The translations under genes and the position numbers were made by a program. Shown here piece after piece: positions 20,537 to 29,000 of a DNA stretch of 64,000 nucleotides. The notes below the pieces were generated by a model that was given only the letters and a program-made list of their open reading frames with translations, was not told the origin of the DNA and did no database searches. This DNA is from UBA1127 sp965116355. GTDB lineage: Bacteria; Chloroflexota; Dehalococcoidia; Lucifugimonadales; UBA1127. How positions within the stretch are numbered: position 1 is the stretch's first letter; each line of letters begins with the position of its first letter. The stretch spans positions 620,001 to 684,000 of the forward strand of contig OZ220679.1 of the NCBI GenBank assembly GCA_965116355.1. Direction: 5' to 3'.

Positions 20537-20701
20537 TCAACACTTCCTGCTGCTGATGCGCATGGCACACAGGGTGCAGAAGAAGTTGCCGCCGGTCCCC
20601 GAGAGGCGCCCTTCCACCTTGATGGCCCGGCCCAGCGGGCAGGCCGTGCAGACGTGATACACTTGCTGTCGTTGCCTGTAGAAGGGTTCGACCTGCGGCA
20701 T
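20537..20701 (-). CDS. Small zinc-ribbon-like protein (54 aa)
   Basis: The minus-strand frame from ATG 20701 to TGA 20537 encodes 54 residues with two CxxC knuckles, VCTACPLG and FCTLCAM, about 26 residues apart. This spacing fits a zinc ribbon. The protein is basic and ends RISSRKC. No Shine-Dalgarno sequence stands out. A second frame overlapping its stop continues to 20316 and contains YNQLLGDWLERW, perhaps a downstream gene. Function is unknown; such ribbons are common in phage and plasmid genes. The gene sits in a decayed region, so it may also be a relic. Confidence 0.45.
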   Translation of the reverse strand: MPQVEPFYRQRQQVYHVCTACPLGRAIKVEGRLSGTGGNFFCTLCAMRISSRKC

Positions 20702-20853
20702 GCTACGCCCCGTAGCTCACGCCATCGTTGAGGGCGTAGCCCCCCAGCGAACCTGGCCGGTGACAGTGTGGTCGGCGGCGCACTGGATTCAGGCCTTCCG
20801 AGCCAAAGCCTAAAACATTTCTGTATAACTGTTGTTTAATTTGAGCTGGATTC

Positions 20854-20871
20854 TGTGGCAATTTTGTGGCA
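20854..20871 (+). promoter_or_regulatory. Candidate OmpR-type operator (TGTGGCA-N4-TGTGGCA)
   Basis: Two perfect TGTGGCA heptamers lie 11 bases apart, about 50-70 bases upstream of a kinase-fusion stub. The AT-rich flank (TTGTTTAATTTG before, AATTTAACAC after) resembles a promoter region. This is the cleanest instance of the motif seen also at 8197 and 14294. Confidence 0.5.
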
Positions 20872-20919
20872 ATTTAACACTCTGGTGTTGGAGTGGGTAC
20901 TTAACTAGGCGAAATCCGC

Positions 20920-21000
20920 CTGGATGGAGAGGGTAAGATCGAGCAGGTCGACGATTTTGTGAGGGAGAACCAGTTGCTGCGGAGCCTCATTTTTCGGTAG
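20920..21000 (+). pseudogene. N-terminal stub of a fourth GAF-kinase-regulator fusion
   Basis: The plus frame reads IEQVDDFVRENQLLRSLIFR followed by TAG. It aligns with the first 20 residues of paralog 2 (RADDLERENRLLRSLVSRL) and the coiled-coil starts of the other two paralogs. The upstream ATG at 20924 is out of frame with it, so a small shift also affects the start. The rest of the gene is gone; a transporter fragment follows at about 21060. The preserved operator-like repeat 50-70 bases upstream supports the identification. Confidence 0.55.
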
Positions 21001-21026
21001 AGAGACAAACGACACTCTTCACGGAC

Positions 21027-21536
21027 TTGCCTAGGTCACCACGCCTAAGCGATACGGCAGTGGCTCTTGTAGATGGCGTCGACAATTGGGGCGCAGGCTG
21101 TATCGGGGTGGCAGTAAGCGGCCTTTTCGACGACGTGGGTGTTCAGGTGAACCTCGTCGTCAGGAACCTCGACCTTCGCGAGGGAAAACTACTTGCGATG
21201 GAGGACGATAACATCATGGCAGCCCATGCCTCCAGCGCTGACCAGTACACCGGCTTTGCGGAGTGGCACACCCCCATTCAGTCGCCGGAAAACGCCAACA
21301 ACCATCCAGTCATGACCGAGCTGACAAAGAGGGTGCTGCGCACCCCGGACATAGAGGAACAGGCCAGACTGTGGCGGGAGTTGTGGGACATGTTCCACCA
21401 GAGTTACCTCACCATTCCCATGCTCTGGATCCATGCGGATGCGACGTACGACCCAGAGGTTGTCGCCGGCTACAATTTTCTGGGCTCGCTCCACGGCACG
21501 TGGACGCATGTCCACACCATCAGCGAGGCCTGGTAG
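21027..21536 (+). pseudogene. C-terminal fragment of an ABC transporter substrate-binding protein
   Basis: The 169-codon frame carries the C-terminal lobe of a family 5 extracellular solute-binding protein (peptide/nickel/opine type): FDDVGVQVNLVVRNLDLREG, the EEQARLWRELWDMFHQ helix, IPMLWIHADATYDPEVVAGY and the final GTWTHVHTISEAW. A full protein has about 500-600 residues with a signal peptide; the first two thirds are missing and the first 30 codons are not family-like. No permease or ATPase genes are adjacent. It is a truncated relic that probably joined here by deletion next to the kinase stub. Confidence 0.75.
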
Positions 21537-21768
21537 TTGCGCACGAGGCGGACCTCGCCGACGCAGACCTGGCCTAGCCGGGCAGCTCTGTGCCATGGAC
21601 CTGGCGGGGCAGTCGTGGGGCCCTAAGCGGCAGTGAAACCGTGCGACCGCTGCGGGCGTGTTGACCGTCTCGGCTGCGGTCAGTGGAGGACGGCGGCCCG
21701 GCGGCCACAGTATCCGGTGGACCGTAGAGCGGGGCCAGCCGCTTGCAGCGCCTGGCGTACCGCCTCTT

Positions 21769-21917
21769 GGCACAGCGCTCCCCGGTCTAGACCTTTCTTA
21801 CCATAACGCGACACCTTCAGGGAGCGGGTGGGGGGGCAGTTTCGGGGGCAAACTGGTTTTCCCTAATTATATAAATAGGCAGTTAAACTCAACTCTGTCC
21901 ACCACCACCACCACCAC
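21769..21917 (+). repeat. Left terminal inverted repeat of copy 1
   Basis: This matches the reverse complement of 22536-22689 with scattered substitutions. The shared landmarks are GGCACAGCGCT, ACCATAA, CCTTCAGGG, AATTATATAAATA and CAACTCTGTCCACCACCACC. The similarity extends a little further outward (CGTACCGCCTC at about 21756). Confidence 0.7.
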
Positions 21918-22535
21918 CCCGACGGTGGTAGGTTGCGCGGCGCCCGGCCCAACACACCACCAATGCCCCTTGGGCGACACCGACGCCACACCACCACCGC
22001 GTCCATTCGCTCGGATGGTTTCATTCTGAGCTTGTTCAACCGGCAGCCGACTTCGTGAAGAGCCACCGTGTGCATCGCACTCCCGACGTCGGCGGTGCAT
22101 GGGATACTGCTTGCTGGTGGGAGGGAGCACGTTCTGGACCTTGTCGCATTGTTGAGCGTGAGGCAGGGTCACCGTCATCGGCAACCCATCACCCAGGATC
22201 ACGGGGTGGTTGCAGGGCCGTTGGCGATGGGCGGACAAACAGTTACGCCGGGCATGGAGGCAGGATAGTGGAGGAGGGCGGGGAAGACGTGACTACTGGT
22301 TGCAGTGGGCGGCAGTGATAGCGTTGTGTCTCGTGGTGTCGGCCCTTGGCATCATGGACTGCATCGGTTGCCCCAATCGCGCGGTGTTGGCGGCATGGGC
22401 GCTGGTCTTAGGTGCAGGTGGGGGCGGAGGCGGAAGATGTCGTGACGTTCATGGCTCTCCTGCAGGGGAGAACAGGAGACTCTCCACTCCAGTCCGAGAG
22501 CCGCTCTCCCGACCGCCACCACCGCATGACGTCGG

Positions 22536-22689
22536 GGGTGGTGGTGGTGGTGGTGGTGGACAGAGTTGAGTTGAACCCCATATTTATATAATTAAGAGAC
22601 GATCGGTTTGACCCCGAAAATGCCCACCACCCGCCCCCTGAAGGCATCGTATTATGGTAACAAGGGTCTCGACAGGAGAGCGCTGTGCC
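22536..22689 (-). repeat. Right terminal inverted repeat of copy 1
   Basis: This is the partner of 21769-21917. It starts in a GGT/GTG triplet tract, passes ACAGAGTTGAGTTGAACCCC and ATTTATATAATTA, and ends AGCGCTGTGCC. It is also similar to 42420-42575, the right end of copy 2. Confidence 0.7.
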
Positions 22690-23219
22690 AGGAGGCGGCA
22701 CGTTGACGCGCACGGCACCGCAACCTGCGTCCCGCCACTGTTGATAACGCCGAAGCGCACGCACCCCATGCACACTGCCGCATCGCAATTCGGTATGGCA
22801 GGCAGGGGCCCGCGCCCTTGCCGAGGTCCATGCAGGCGGGGCAGGCTGCCGTACTTCGACGCAGGTCCTGACGCCGATGCGTCACGAACCATGCCGGGCG
22901 AAATTCCATGCCGAGCGTTGGACCGGCGGCCCTTTTCGCGGCTGACTCTTTGAGCGTTCTGAGCGTGTTGGCGGCCCCGGTATGCTAGTGGGGAGTGGTC
23001 CCGGACTCCCAACCGACAATCGATCGAAGCTCCAAGCCTGGCTAAACCGTGAGGCCGATGACCCCAACATCCCAAACGGCCGCAAGGCCACTTCGCTCAT
23101 TGCATCGCCGGATTCCTCGCCGCTCCAAAGTCGCTCCTCGGTACTTTACCCCCTTAAATCCGGTTGAAGCCTCTGCCTACAGTCGTGTAAGCATTGCTGC
23201 AAGAAAGGGGGACACAGCG
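22690..23219. other. Non-coding flank shared with the 42.6-43.2 kb locus
   Basis: No convincing gene is present. Patches align with 42576-43186 (for example the GCGCACGGCACCGC stretch, ACGAACCATGCCG before GCGTTGGACCGGCGG, and GATGACCCCAAC near the end), so this is part of the duplicated module. An AAAGGGGG site immediately precedes the next start codon. Confidence 0.4.
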
Positions 23220-24148
23220 ATGATACTGCTACCCGAGAAAATCACGGAACTCGACCCCAACCTCCAATGGCTGGTCCCGGTGCACCTGTGCATCCTTGAG
23301 GAAGTCGTTCTCGGACCCCGGGAACCCAGGGCCGGCGAACCCAGCCTTAAAGAAGCAGAAGGGCGCCTGAACCATGCCCTTGGTCAGCGGGACAAGAGAT
23401 CTGAGCGAAGGCTCATTCCGATCTGGCTACGGGCCCATGTCAGGGAGTGGTTGCGGGGTTTTCCTGAGGTACCATTCCTCACCAGTCTCTTCGAGCGCGC
23501 GGCCCGTCGACGGGAGGGTTCGGGCACCCGCGACAGCAGGCGCCGCCCCACCCATGACGAGGGGCTCCGCATCGCCAGGGCCCTGCTGGCTGGCGTCACG
23601 CCGCCGGGTCCGCTGGACATTGAAATGGAGACCGCGACTGCGGCCGCGGTGCTGGCGGGCTATGAGCTGGGCACCTTCAGCATCCTCCCTCGCGCCCGGG
23701 TGAGGGAGTAATCAACAAGTCCGAGAGTACCCCCGTCTACTTTGACGCCCTCATTGAGCTCTACGCGGAATGGGAGAGGCAGGGCGAGCCCATCCCCCGC
23801 TATCTGGCCAACTGGCGGCGGAAGGTCGACGATGGTCGCCTGCGGCGTCCCACCCCCCAGCCCATCCCGCGCGGGCGTCCCGCCAACCCGGTCCAGCTGG
23901 CCTATGAGATGTATCTGCAGGGCGCCGTCGCGATCCTGGCGCGGCTTGGCGTGTCGCCCAACGGAACACACGTCTCGGGCTGCCGCATCGTGGCAGAGGC
24001 TATGAACACCCCGGGAGCCAAGTGCGTAACGGAAGCCACGGTCAAGCGCATCTGGAAGCAATGCGCTTGGAGAGCATCCTACCTGCCGCCGATGCGGAAG
24101 TACTCGAAGGCGATCGCCACGCGTCAAGGGCTCTCTCACTCCAACTGA
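23220..24148 (+). pseudogene. Frameshifted copy of the element's conserved unknown protein
   Basis: From ATG 23220 the frame reads MILLPEKITELDPNLQWL and runs 163 codons to a TAA at 23709. The next frame then continues with STPVYFDALIELYAEWERQG to the end at 24148 (KAIATRQGLSHSN). Together they align along the whole length with the intact 303-residue protein at 43187-44098, including TRDSRRRPTH, PIPRGRPANPVQ and the helix-turn-helix-like GCRIVAEAMNTP segment. A single one-base indel around 23709-23720 explains the break. The family is not one I recognise. It precedes an alpA-like gene in both copies. Confidence 0.75.
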
Positions 24149-24413
24149 GGACTGCGTCCCTCCTGCAGTGCGGCATTGTCGTCCGCCCTCTCGCGGACGC
24201 TACCCCGCTGAACAGGTCTCCGATGCGCGCCTCGCTGCGTTTAGTCCGGTTGTTGGCTGGGGGCTCTCCCCGCTGGCCCGCAGCACCGAATTCCACGCCG
24301 GCTCATGGCATCTTCAAGATTCGTGAATTAATGGACCACTTTCCCTTCGCACGCCCCTTTACCCTCTTCGCCAGAGGTTGCTCCGAAGTCAGAGGGAGAT
24401 AGGGGTGAGAGCC

Positions 24414-24623
24414 ATGGAAGACAGACTGTTGCGCCGTCGCCAGGTTGAGGAGATCACGGGATTGGGGCGATCGACGATCTATCGGCTCATGGCACAGGGA
24501 TCCTTCCCGCGGCCCGTCCGCGTTGGACCGAGCGCCGTCCGGTGGCGGGAGAGCGACATCACCCAGTGGATGGCGTCACGGCCAACAGCCGGCAGCGAGG
24601 AGGACCGAACCGGTTTGGCCTAG
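24414..24623 (+). CDS. AlpA-type DNA-binding regulator/excisionase (copy 1)
   Basis: The 69-residue product is a MerR-like winged helix of the AlpA (phage transcriptional regulator) family: LLRRRQVEEITGLGRSTIYR forms the helix-turn-helix, followed by LMAQGSFPRPVRVGPSAVRW and WMASRP. AlpA proteins switch on integrase or excision genes of prophage-like elements. I chose ATG 24414 over the upstream in-frame codon because the copy at 44361 begins at the same residue. It is 265 bases downstream of the broken unknown gene and convergent with an integrase remnant, as in copy 2. The gene itself appears intact. Confidence 0.85.
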   Translation: MEDRLLRRRQVEEITGLGRSTIYRLMAQGSFPRPVRVGPSAVRWRESDITQWMASRPTAGSEEDRTGLA

Positions 24624-24856
24624 GTAGTTTCGTTGTGACCGGAACCCACAATCACAAGCTGAGGTGCCATCTCACCCCGAGGTTCGCCCGCCACATATTC
24701 GCCCCACTGCTGCATCAGCGTGCGGCGCCGGTCGAAGAGGTCCGATCGGGCGTAGGCCTGTTCCGTCGCATTCCCCAGGACGTGGGCCAACGCCGCCTCC
24801 GAGACCGCCCAGGGCGTGTCCGTCTGCTCCAGGGTCCAGTCCTTCTTGACGTTCAT
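24620..24856 (-). pseudogene. C-terminal remnant of a tyrosine integrase
   Basis: The frame starts abruptly at KDWTLEQTDTPWAVSEA and continues ALAHVLGNATEQAYARSD, carrying the third catalytic His and the Tyr nucleophile. It then ends in a tail unlike the intact enzyme. It aligns with the last 75 residues of the integrase at 45095-46267; everything upstream, including the catalytic Arg and HxxR, is gone. The four residues before KDW are not integrase, so the deletion junction is at about 24845. It is convergent with the alpA-like gene and cannot be active. Confidence 0.85.
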
Positions 24857-25197
24857 GGGTCGATAGACAACGCATCGATTCGCAGAGCTGCTATCGCAAT
24901 CAAGTCCTCGCTCAACTCACCGTGAGTCATTGAGCGATACATCTCGCTGGCTAGAGTCCTTTCACTGCTGTCTGGTTCGCCTTCCACGCGGTTCAGCAAC
25001 CGGTTAGTTTCGTCTCGCAGTAGGGGATGGCATTCCGCTGCCGCTCTGCTTGCCGATGCGAAACGGCCATTGAAGACCTCTTCGTCCACAGACAACCCAG
25101 CCTGCTCGCGCAATCGGGACAATGTGGCCGCACTAGAAGCTTCAACGAGCTGAGCGATGAAAGAGTCACAGGCTTGCAGTTGACTCGACGTCATCAC
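24853..25197 (-). CDS. Hypothetical protein (114 aa)
   Basis: The frame begins MMTSSQLQACDSF and is predicted to be mostly helical and acidic (EASSAATLSRLREQAGLS, NRLLNRVEGEPDSSER, SEDLIAIAALRIDA). I do not recognise a family and see no signal peptide or membrane segment. Its stop overlaps the start codon of the integrase remnant (ATGA), which is probably a chance product of the deletion at about 24845, and its own 3' end may be truncated by the same event. Composition is less GC-rich than the surface genes next to it, hinting at acquired DNA. Confidence 0.5.
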   Translation of the reverse strand: MMTSSQLQACDSFIAQLVEASSAATLSRLREQAGLSVDEEVFNGRFASASRAAAECHPLLRDETNRLLNRVEGEPDSSERTLASEMYRSMTHGELSEDLIAIAALRIDALSIDP

Positions 25198-25259
25198 GGC
25201 AAGGATGATTCTCAGCCCCCGGTGCTCTCCGCCTCCGGCTCCCGCCGCCTGGTCTCCTA

Positions 25260-26042
25260 CTACCGAGCCGCCCGCCTTGCGTTCACGACCAAGAACCCCG
25301 CTGCCACTGCTCCCAGCACCGCGACCACCGCGACCGCCAGCACCCAGGCCGGCAGACCGCCGTCGTCCTGAGTCTCGGCATCGGGGGCCGCCGCCGTAGG
25401 CGCCGGCGTAGGAGTGGGCGCAGGCGTGAGTGTCGGCGCCGGCGTGGCCGTCGGCACCGGAGTGGGCGTGGGCGATGGCATTGGGGTGGCCGTCGGCGCC
25501 GGCGTAGCGGTTGGCGCGGGAGTGGCGGTCGGCGCCTGCGTTGGAGTCGGCGTGGGCAGGGGTGTTGGAGTGGCCGTCGGCGGCGGCCCAACGCGCAGCT
25601 GACTGCTGCCGCCCACACCCTCTTCGACCTTGTTCAGGTCCAGGATTACGCCGGAGAAGGTGTAGTGACCCTCGTCAGGAGGGGCCTGCACCGTGTACCT
25701 GACCCGCTCGTCTCCCAGGAGCGTGAACGTGAGAGTGCCGTCCTGGGCGTTGACGGCGAAGTCGGAGAGCGGCGAGCTTACGTAGCTGAACCCCGCAGGA
25801 AGGGTTTCCACCAACCTACCAAAGGAGCCGTAGCCGCGTACGGTTACGGTCACCTCAATCTCTCCGCCGGGAGCCACCCACGGCGCAGCAAACGTCCGCG
25901 TGGCAGTGTGCCCCGAGGCCTCGGCATACCGGGGCGTCAGAGGTGTCAGGATGAGCAGACTGGTCGCCAATAGCGTCATTGCCGTCAATGTCAGCCTGTT
26001 CAAAGAGGACCACCTCCGTTGCTGCGCTGCTCGCTCCCTCAT
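25260..26042 (-). CDS. Secreted protein with Thr-Pro linker and C-terminal membrane anchor
   Basis: The 260-residue protein has a signal segment (about 15-42), a beta-rich ectodomain (about 45-150, with VAPGGEIEVTVTV and LPAGFSYVSSPL, like conserved-repeat/DUF11-type surface domains) and a low-complexity linker of about 70 residues made of P-T-A-T-P repeats. A C-terminal transmembrane helix (WVLAVAVVAVLGAVAAGFLV) ends in the basic tail NARRAAR. This topology places the ectodomain outside the cell on a stiff stalk. Its ATG overlaps the stop codon of the giant gene upstream (ATGA at 26039-26042), so the two are translationally coupled. It may anchor or process the giant protein; that is inference. 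Confidence 0.85.
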   Translation of the reverse strand: MRERAAQQRRWSSLNRLTLTAMTLLATSLLILTPLTPRYAEASGHTATRTFAAPWVAPGGEIEVTVTVRGYGSFGRLVETLPAGFSYVSSPLSDFAVNAQDGTLTFTLLGDERVRYTVQAPPDEGHYTFSGVILDLNKVEEGVGGSSQLRVGPPPTATPTPLPTPTPTQAPTATPAPTATPAPTATPMPSPTPTPVPTATPAPTLTPAPTPTPAPTAAAPDAETQDDGGLPAWVLAVAVVAVLGAVAAGFLVVNARRAAR

Positions 26043-29000
26043 GTGGCCGGGGACTCGAAGTAGAGGTTTATCACTGCTAACACTTCCATGAGGGTGATGA
26101 GGCCGTCGAAGTAGTCACTGACGGCCTGCAGCGCCTCATCTCTGCTGATGGCCTCGTCACCGTTGCCGTCGTATCTCTCGATGAGGCTTCGAGACGCCAC
26201 CGGACTGTCCAGCGAGGCCATCGCGCTCTTTGAGGGGCCGTTGGGATCGGTGTACGAGGCCACAACCCGCAGGTAGGCGCCCGAGTCGCCGTCCGCGGGG
26301 GTGTAGGAAGCGGATGTGGCTCCGGGTATCCCGGCCCATGCAGTACCCTCGGTGGAGCGCTCCCAGACCCATGTCACGTCGGAGACCTCTCCGTCCGGGT
26401 CCGCCAGTTCGGCCGTAAGCGCCGTCATGGGCCTCGGCTCCGTCTCGGAGAACGTTATGGTCCCGTCTTCGTCGCGGTCCAGCACCGTGATGGTCACGCT
26501 GATGAAGTCATCGATCGAGTTATCGTCTGAGCCGCCGGCGCCCTTCCCGTCGAGGACATAGACCCTGAACGTGTAGGCGGACCTTGTCTCGTAGTCAAGG
26601 TTGTCCCTGGTCCTCAGCTGCCCGGTGCTCGAAACTATGTCAAACGCCGCAGCGTCCTCCCCGGTAAGGGCATAGGTCAAGGTGTCCCCGTCTAGGTCTG
26701 TGGCGGCTATGGGACTGCCGATGTTCGTGCCGCGTTCCGAGTTTTCCTCAACCCATCTGGCCGCGGTCTCACCCTCCGCGAATTCGGGTACCCGGTTCGG
26801 GACCGTCGTCAGCAGAGGCGGCGGAGGCTGCCGTCGCGCGTCGTCGTCGGTGACGCTGACGTTCACGGGCGTGCCGGAGGTCACCGTACCGTAGCCGGTC
26901 ACGTCGTGCGTCAGCCTCGCCGACTCGTTCGAGGAGTCTCCATCCTGCGCCACCGTGACGATGACGGTCTGCGGCGTGTCCCAGTTGGCCGTGGTAAACG
27001 TGAGGCTGTCCGACGAGACCGTCACGTCCTCGTTGTCCGAGGTGATGTCGACCGTCACCGTGGCCCCGGGATCGGTGTGCAGCCTCACCTGGTACTGGTC
27101 GTTCCCGCCCTCCCGAATGGCGAGTGACGCAGGCGCGGTCGACACGCCCGGGTCGTCGTCGAGGATCGTGCCCGTCGCATCGGCGACCAGTATCGGCACG
27201 GTTTCTGTGTCCACCCGCCCGTTGGACAGCTGCACGCGGAACGTCTCGTCTCCCTCGAAGTCGTCGTCGCCCCGGACGACCACCTCGATATTCTTCGACG
27301 TCTCGCCGGCGGACTGGCTGAACGTGAGCGTGCCGGTCTTGGCCTCGTAGTCCGTGCCCTGGGTCGCCGTCCCGCCGATGGTCCTGTAGTTGACAGTCAC
27401 GTCGCCTTCGGGGTCGCCCGTCAGCGTCACCATGAACGTCATCGACGACGTCTCGGTATCGGCGCCCTCCGCCAACTCGGCGTCCGCGATGGAGAGCTTC
27501 GGCGGCCCCTCGTCGTCGATGATCGTGCCCGTCGCCGTCGCCCGCTGGATGTCCGCGTTGACGGCGCCGAAGAGCCTCACCGTGAACGTCTCGTCGTTCG
27601 CGGCGTCGTGCACGTTGTCGTCGACCAGCGCGACCTCGATGTCAACGGAGGTCGTGCCCGCGGCAAAGGTGAGCGTTCCCGCCGTCACCGCGGTATAGTC
27701 GTCGGGCGCGGTCGCCGTCCCGTCCGCGGTCTGCCACTGCACCGTCACTTCGAACCCGCTCTGCACCGAGAGGCTTACGGTGAAGGTCATCGGGCTGCTG
27801 TCCTCGCTCTTCGTCGCGTCGGCGATGGACAGCCGGGGCCGCGCCTCGTCGTCCAGGATGGTCACCGTCACCGTGGTGCTGGAGACGTCGGCGGTGCCGT
27901 CGGTGCTGGTCAGGCTCAACGTGAAGGTCTCGTCCTGCTCCGCCGTGGTGTCCTGCAGGATCACCACTTCCGCATTCTCCGAGGTGTCACCCGCCGAGAA
28001 CGTGAGCGTGCCGGAAGCGGCGGTGAAGTCCTCGCCTGCGGTGGCCGTCCCGGCCGCGGTCCTCCACTCGATGGTCACCGTTCGGCCGCTCGCCGTCCCC
28101 AGCGTCACCGGGACCTGGAACGTGCCCGCGCTCTCGCGGGCTTCGACGGCAACCGTCGACACCGCCGGTGGATCGTCGTCGTCCGTTATCGTGCCGGTTG
28201 CGGTGCTCGTTCCGAGCTGCAATCCGCTGGACGGGTCGCTCAGCCTCAAACGGAACGTCTCGTCGTCCTCGTCCAGGGTGTCGTCCCTCAGCGGCACCGA
28301 GACCGTCTGCGACGTTGCGTTCGCAGCAAAGGTCAGCGTGCCGGACCTCGCCGTATAGTCAACTCCCTGAACGGCCGTACTGTCCAGTGTCGCGAAGTTC
28401 ACCGTTGTGTCGTTCGTGGACGCCGGAGTGAGGGTGACCGTAAAGTTGAGGGTACCGTCGCCCTCGTCCGCGGTCGCCGCGTCGACGGAGAACGTTGGCG
28501 TGGCTTCGTTGTCGCTGATTCTGCCGTGGGTGCGGGCGCGGGCCAGGGCGGCGTGCGCCGGTGAGGGCAGGCTCAACAGCACATCCAGGAAGCCGGGGTA
28601 CTTGCTCACCGAATCGTCAATCGTTGTGATCGTGATTTTCTTGAGCGTCTCTCCCGCGGCGAACGTGACCGTCCCCGCCGTGACCGCGGTGTAGTCCTCG
28701 CCGGGCACCGCAGCGGGAATCCTGGTGAGCGGGTCCAGGGTCCGGTAGTTGAGCACAACGTCCCGGCCGCTCGCCTCGGAGAGGGTGACGGGGAACTTGA
28801 GGTCCTTTCCCTCCACCGCGAAAGCGACGAATAGTTCGACTACACCGTCCTCTTTTTCGATCTCGAGCTCGGTGTGGATTCTAGCCCGGGGCAGCGGATC
28901 GTTGTCCGTTATCGTCCCCGTCGCCGTAGCCTTGGCAACGTCCGCGTTGTTCTCGTTGCTGAGCGTCACCGTGAACGTCTCGTTGTGCTCGTCCAGCTTG

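Larger units (their letters stand above)
21769..22689. mobile_element. About 0.9-kb element with long terminal inverted repeats, copy 1
   Basis: The ends are imperfect inverted repeats of about 150 bases. Each runs from GGCACAGCGCT through a TATATAA stretch to CAACTCTGTCC and a CCA/TGG triplet tract. Between them lie about 600 bases without an intact gene. The interior (about 22050-22310) is clearly similar to 42290-42020 read in reverse, while the sequence beyond the right end matches 42570 onward in the same direction. A minus-strand frame contains TVTLPHAQ and KQYPMHRRR, matched in copy 2 by TVALPHAQ and KQWLMHRRC without gaps, so a small conserved protein or structured RNA is possible. 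No transposase is present. Confidence 0.6.

Noticed and set aside
21898..22560. CCA/TGG triplet tracts as a possible CRISPR or microsatellite locus
   Set aside because: They are short simple repeats at the inner edge of the inverted repeats, without spacers or cas genes.
25400..25610. Regular repeat inside the 260-residue gene as a non-coding tandem array
   Set aside because: The repeats keep the reading frame and encode a Thr-Pro stalk between an ectodomain and a membrane helix, so they are coding.
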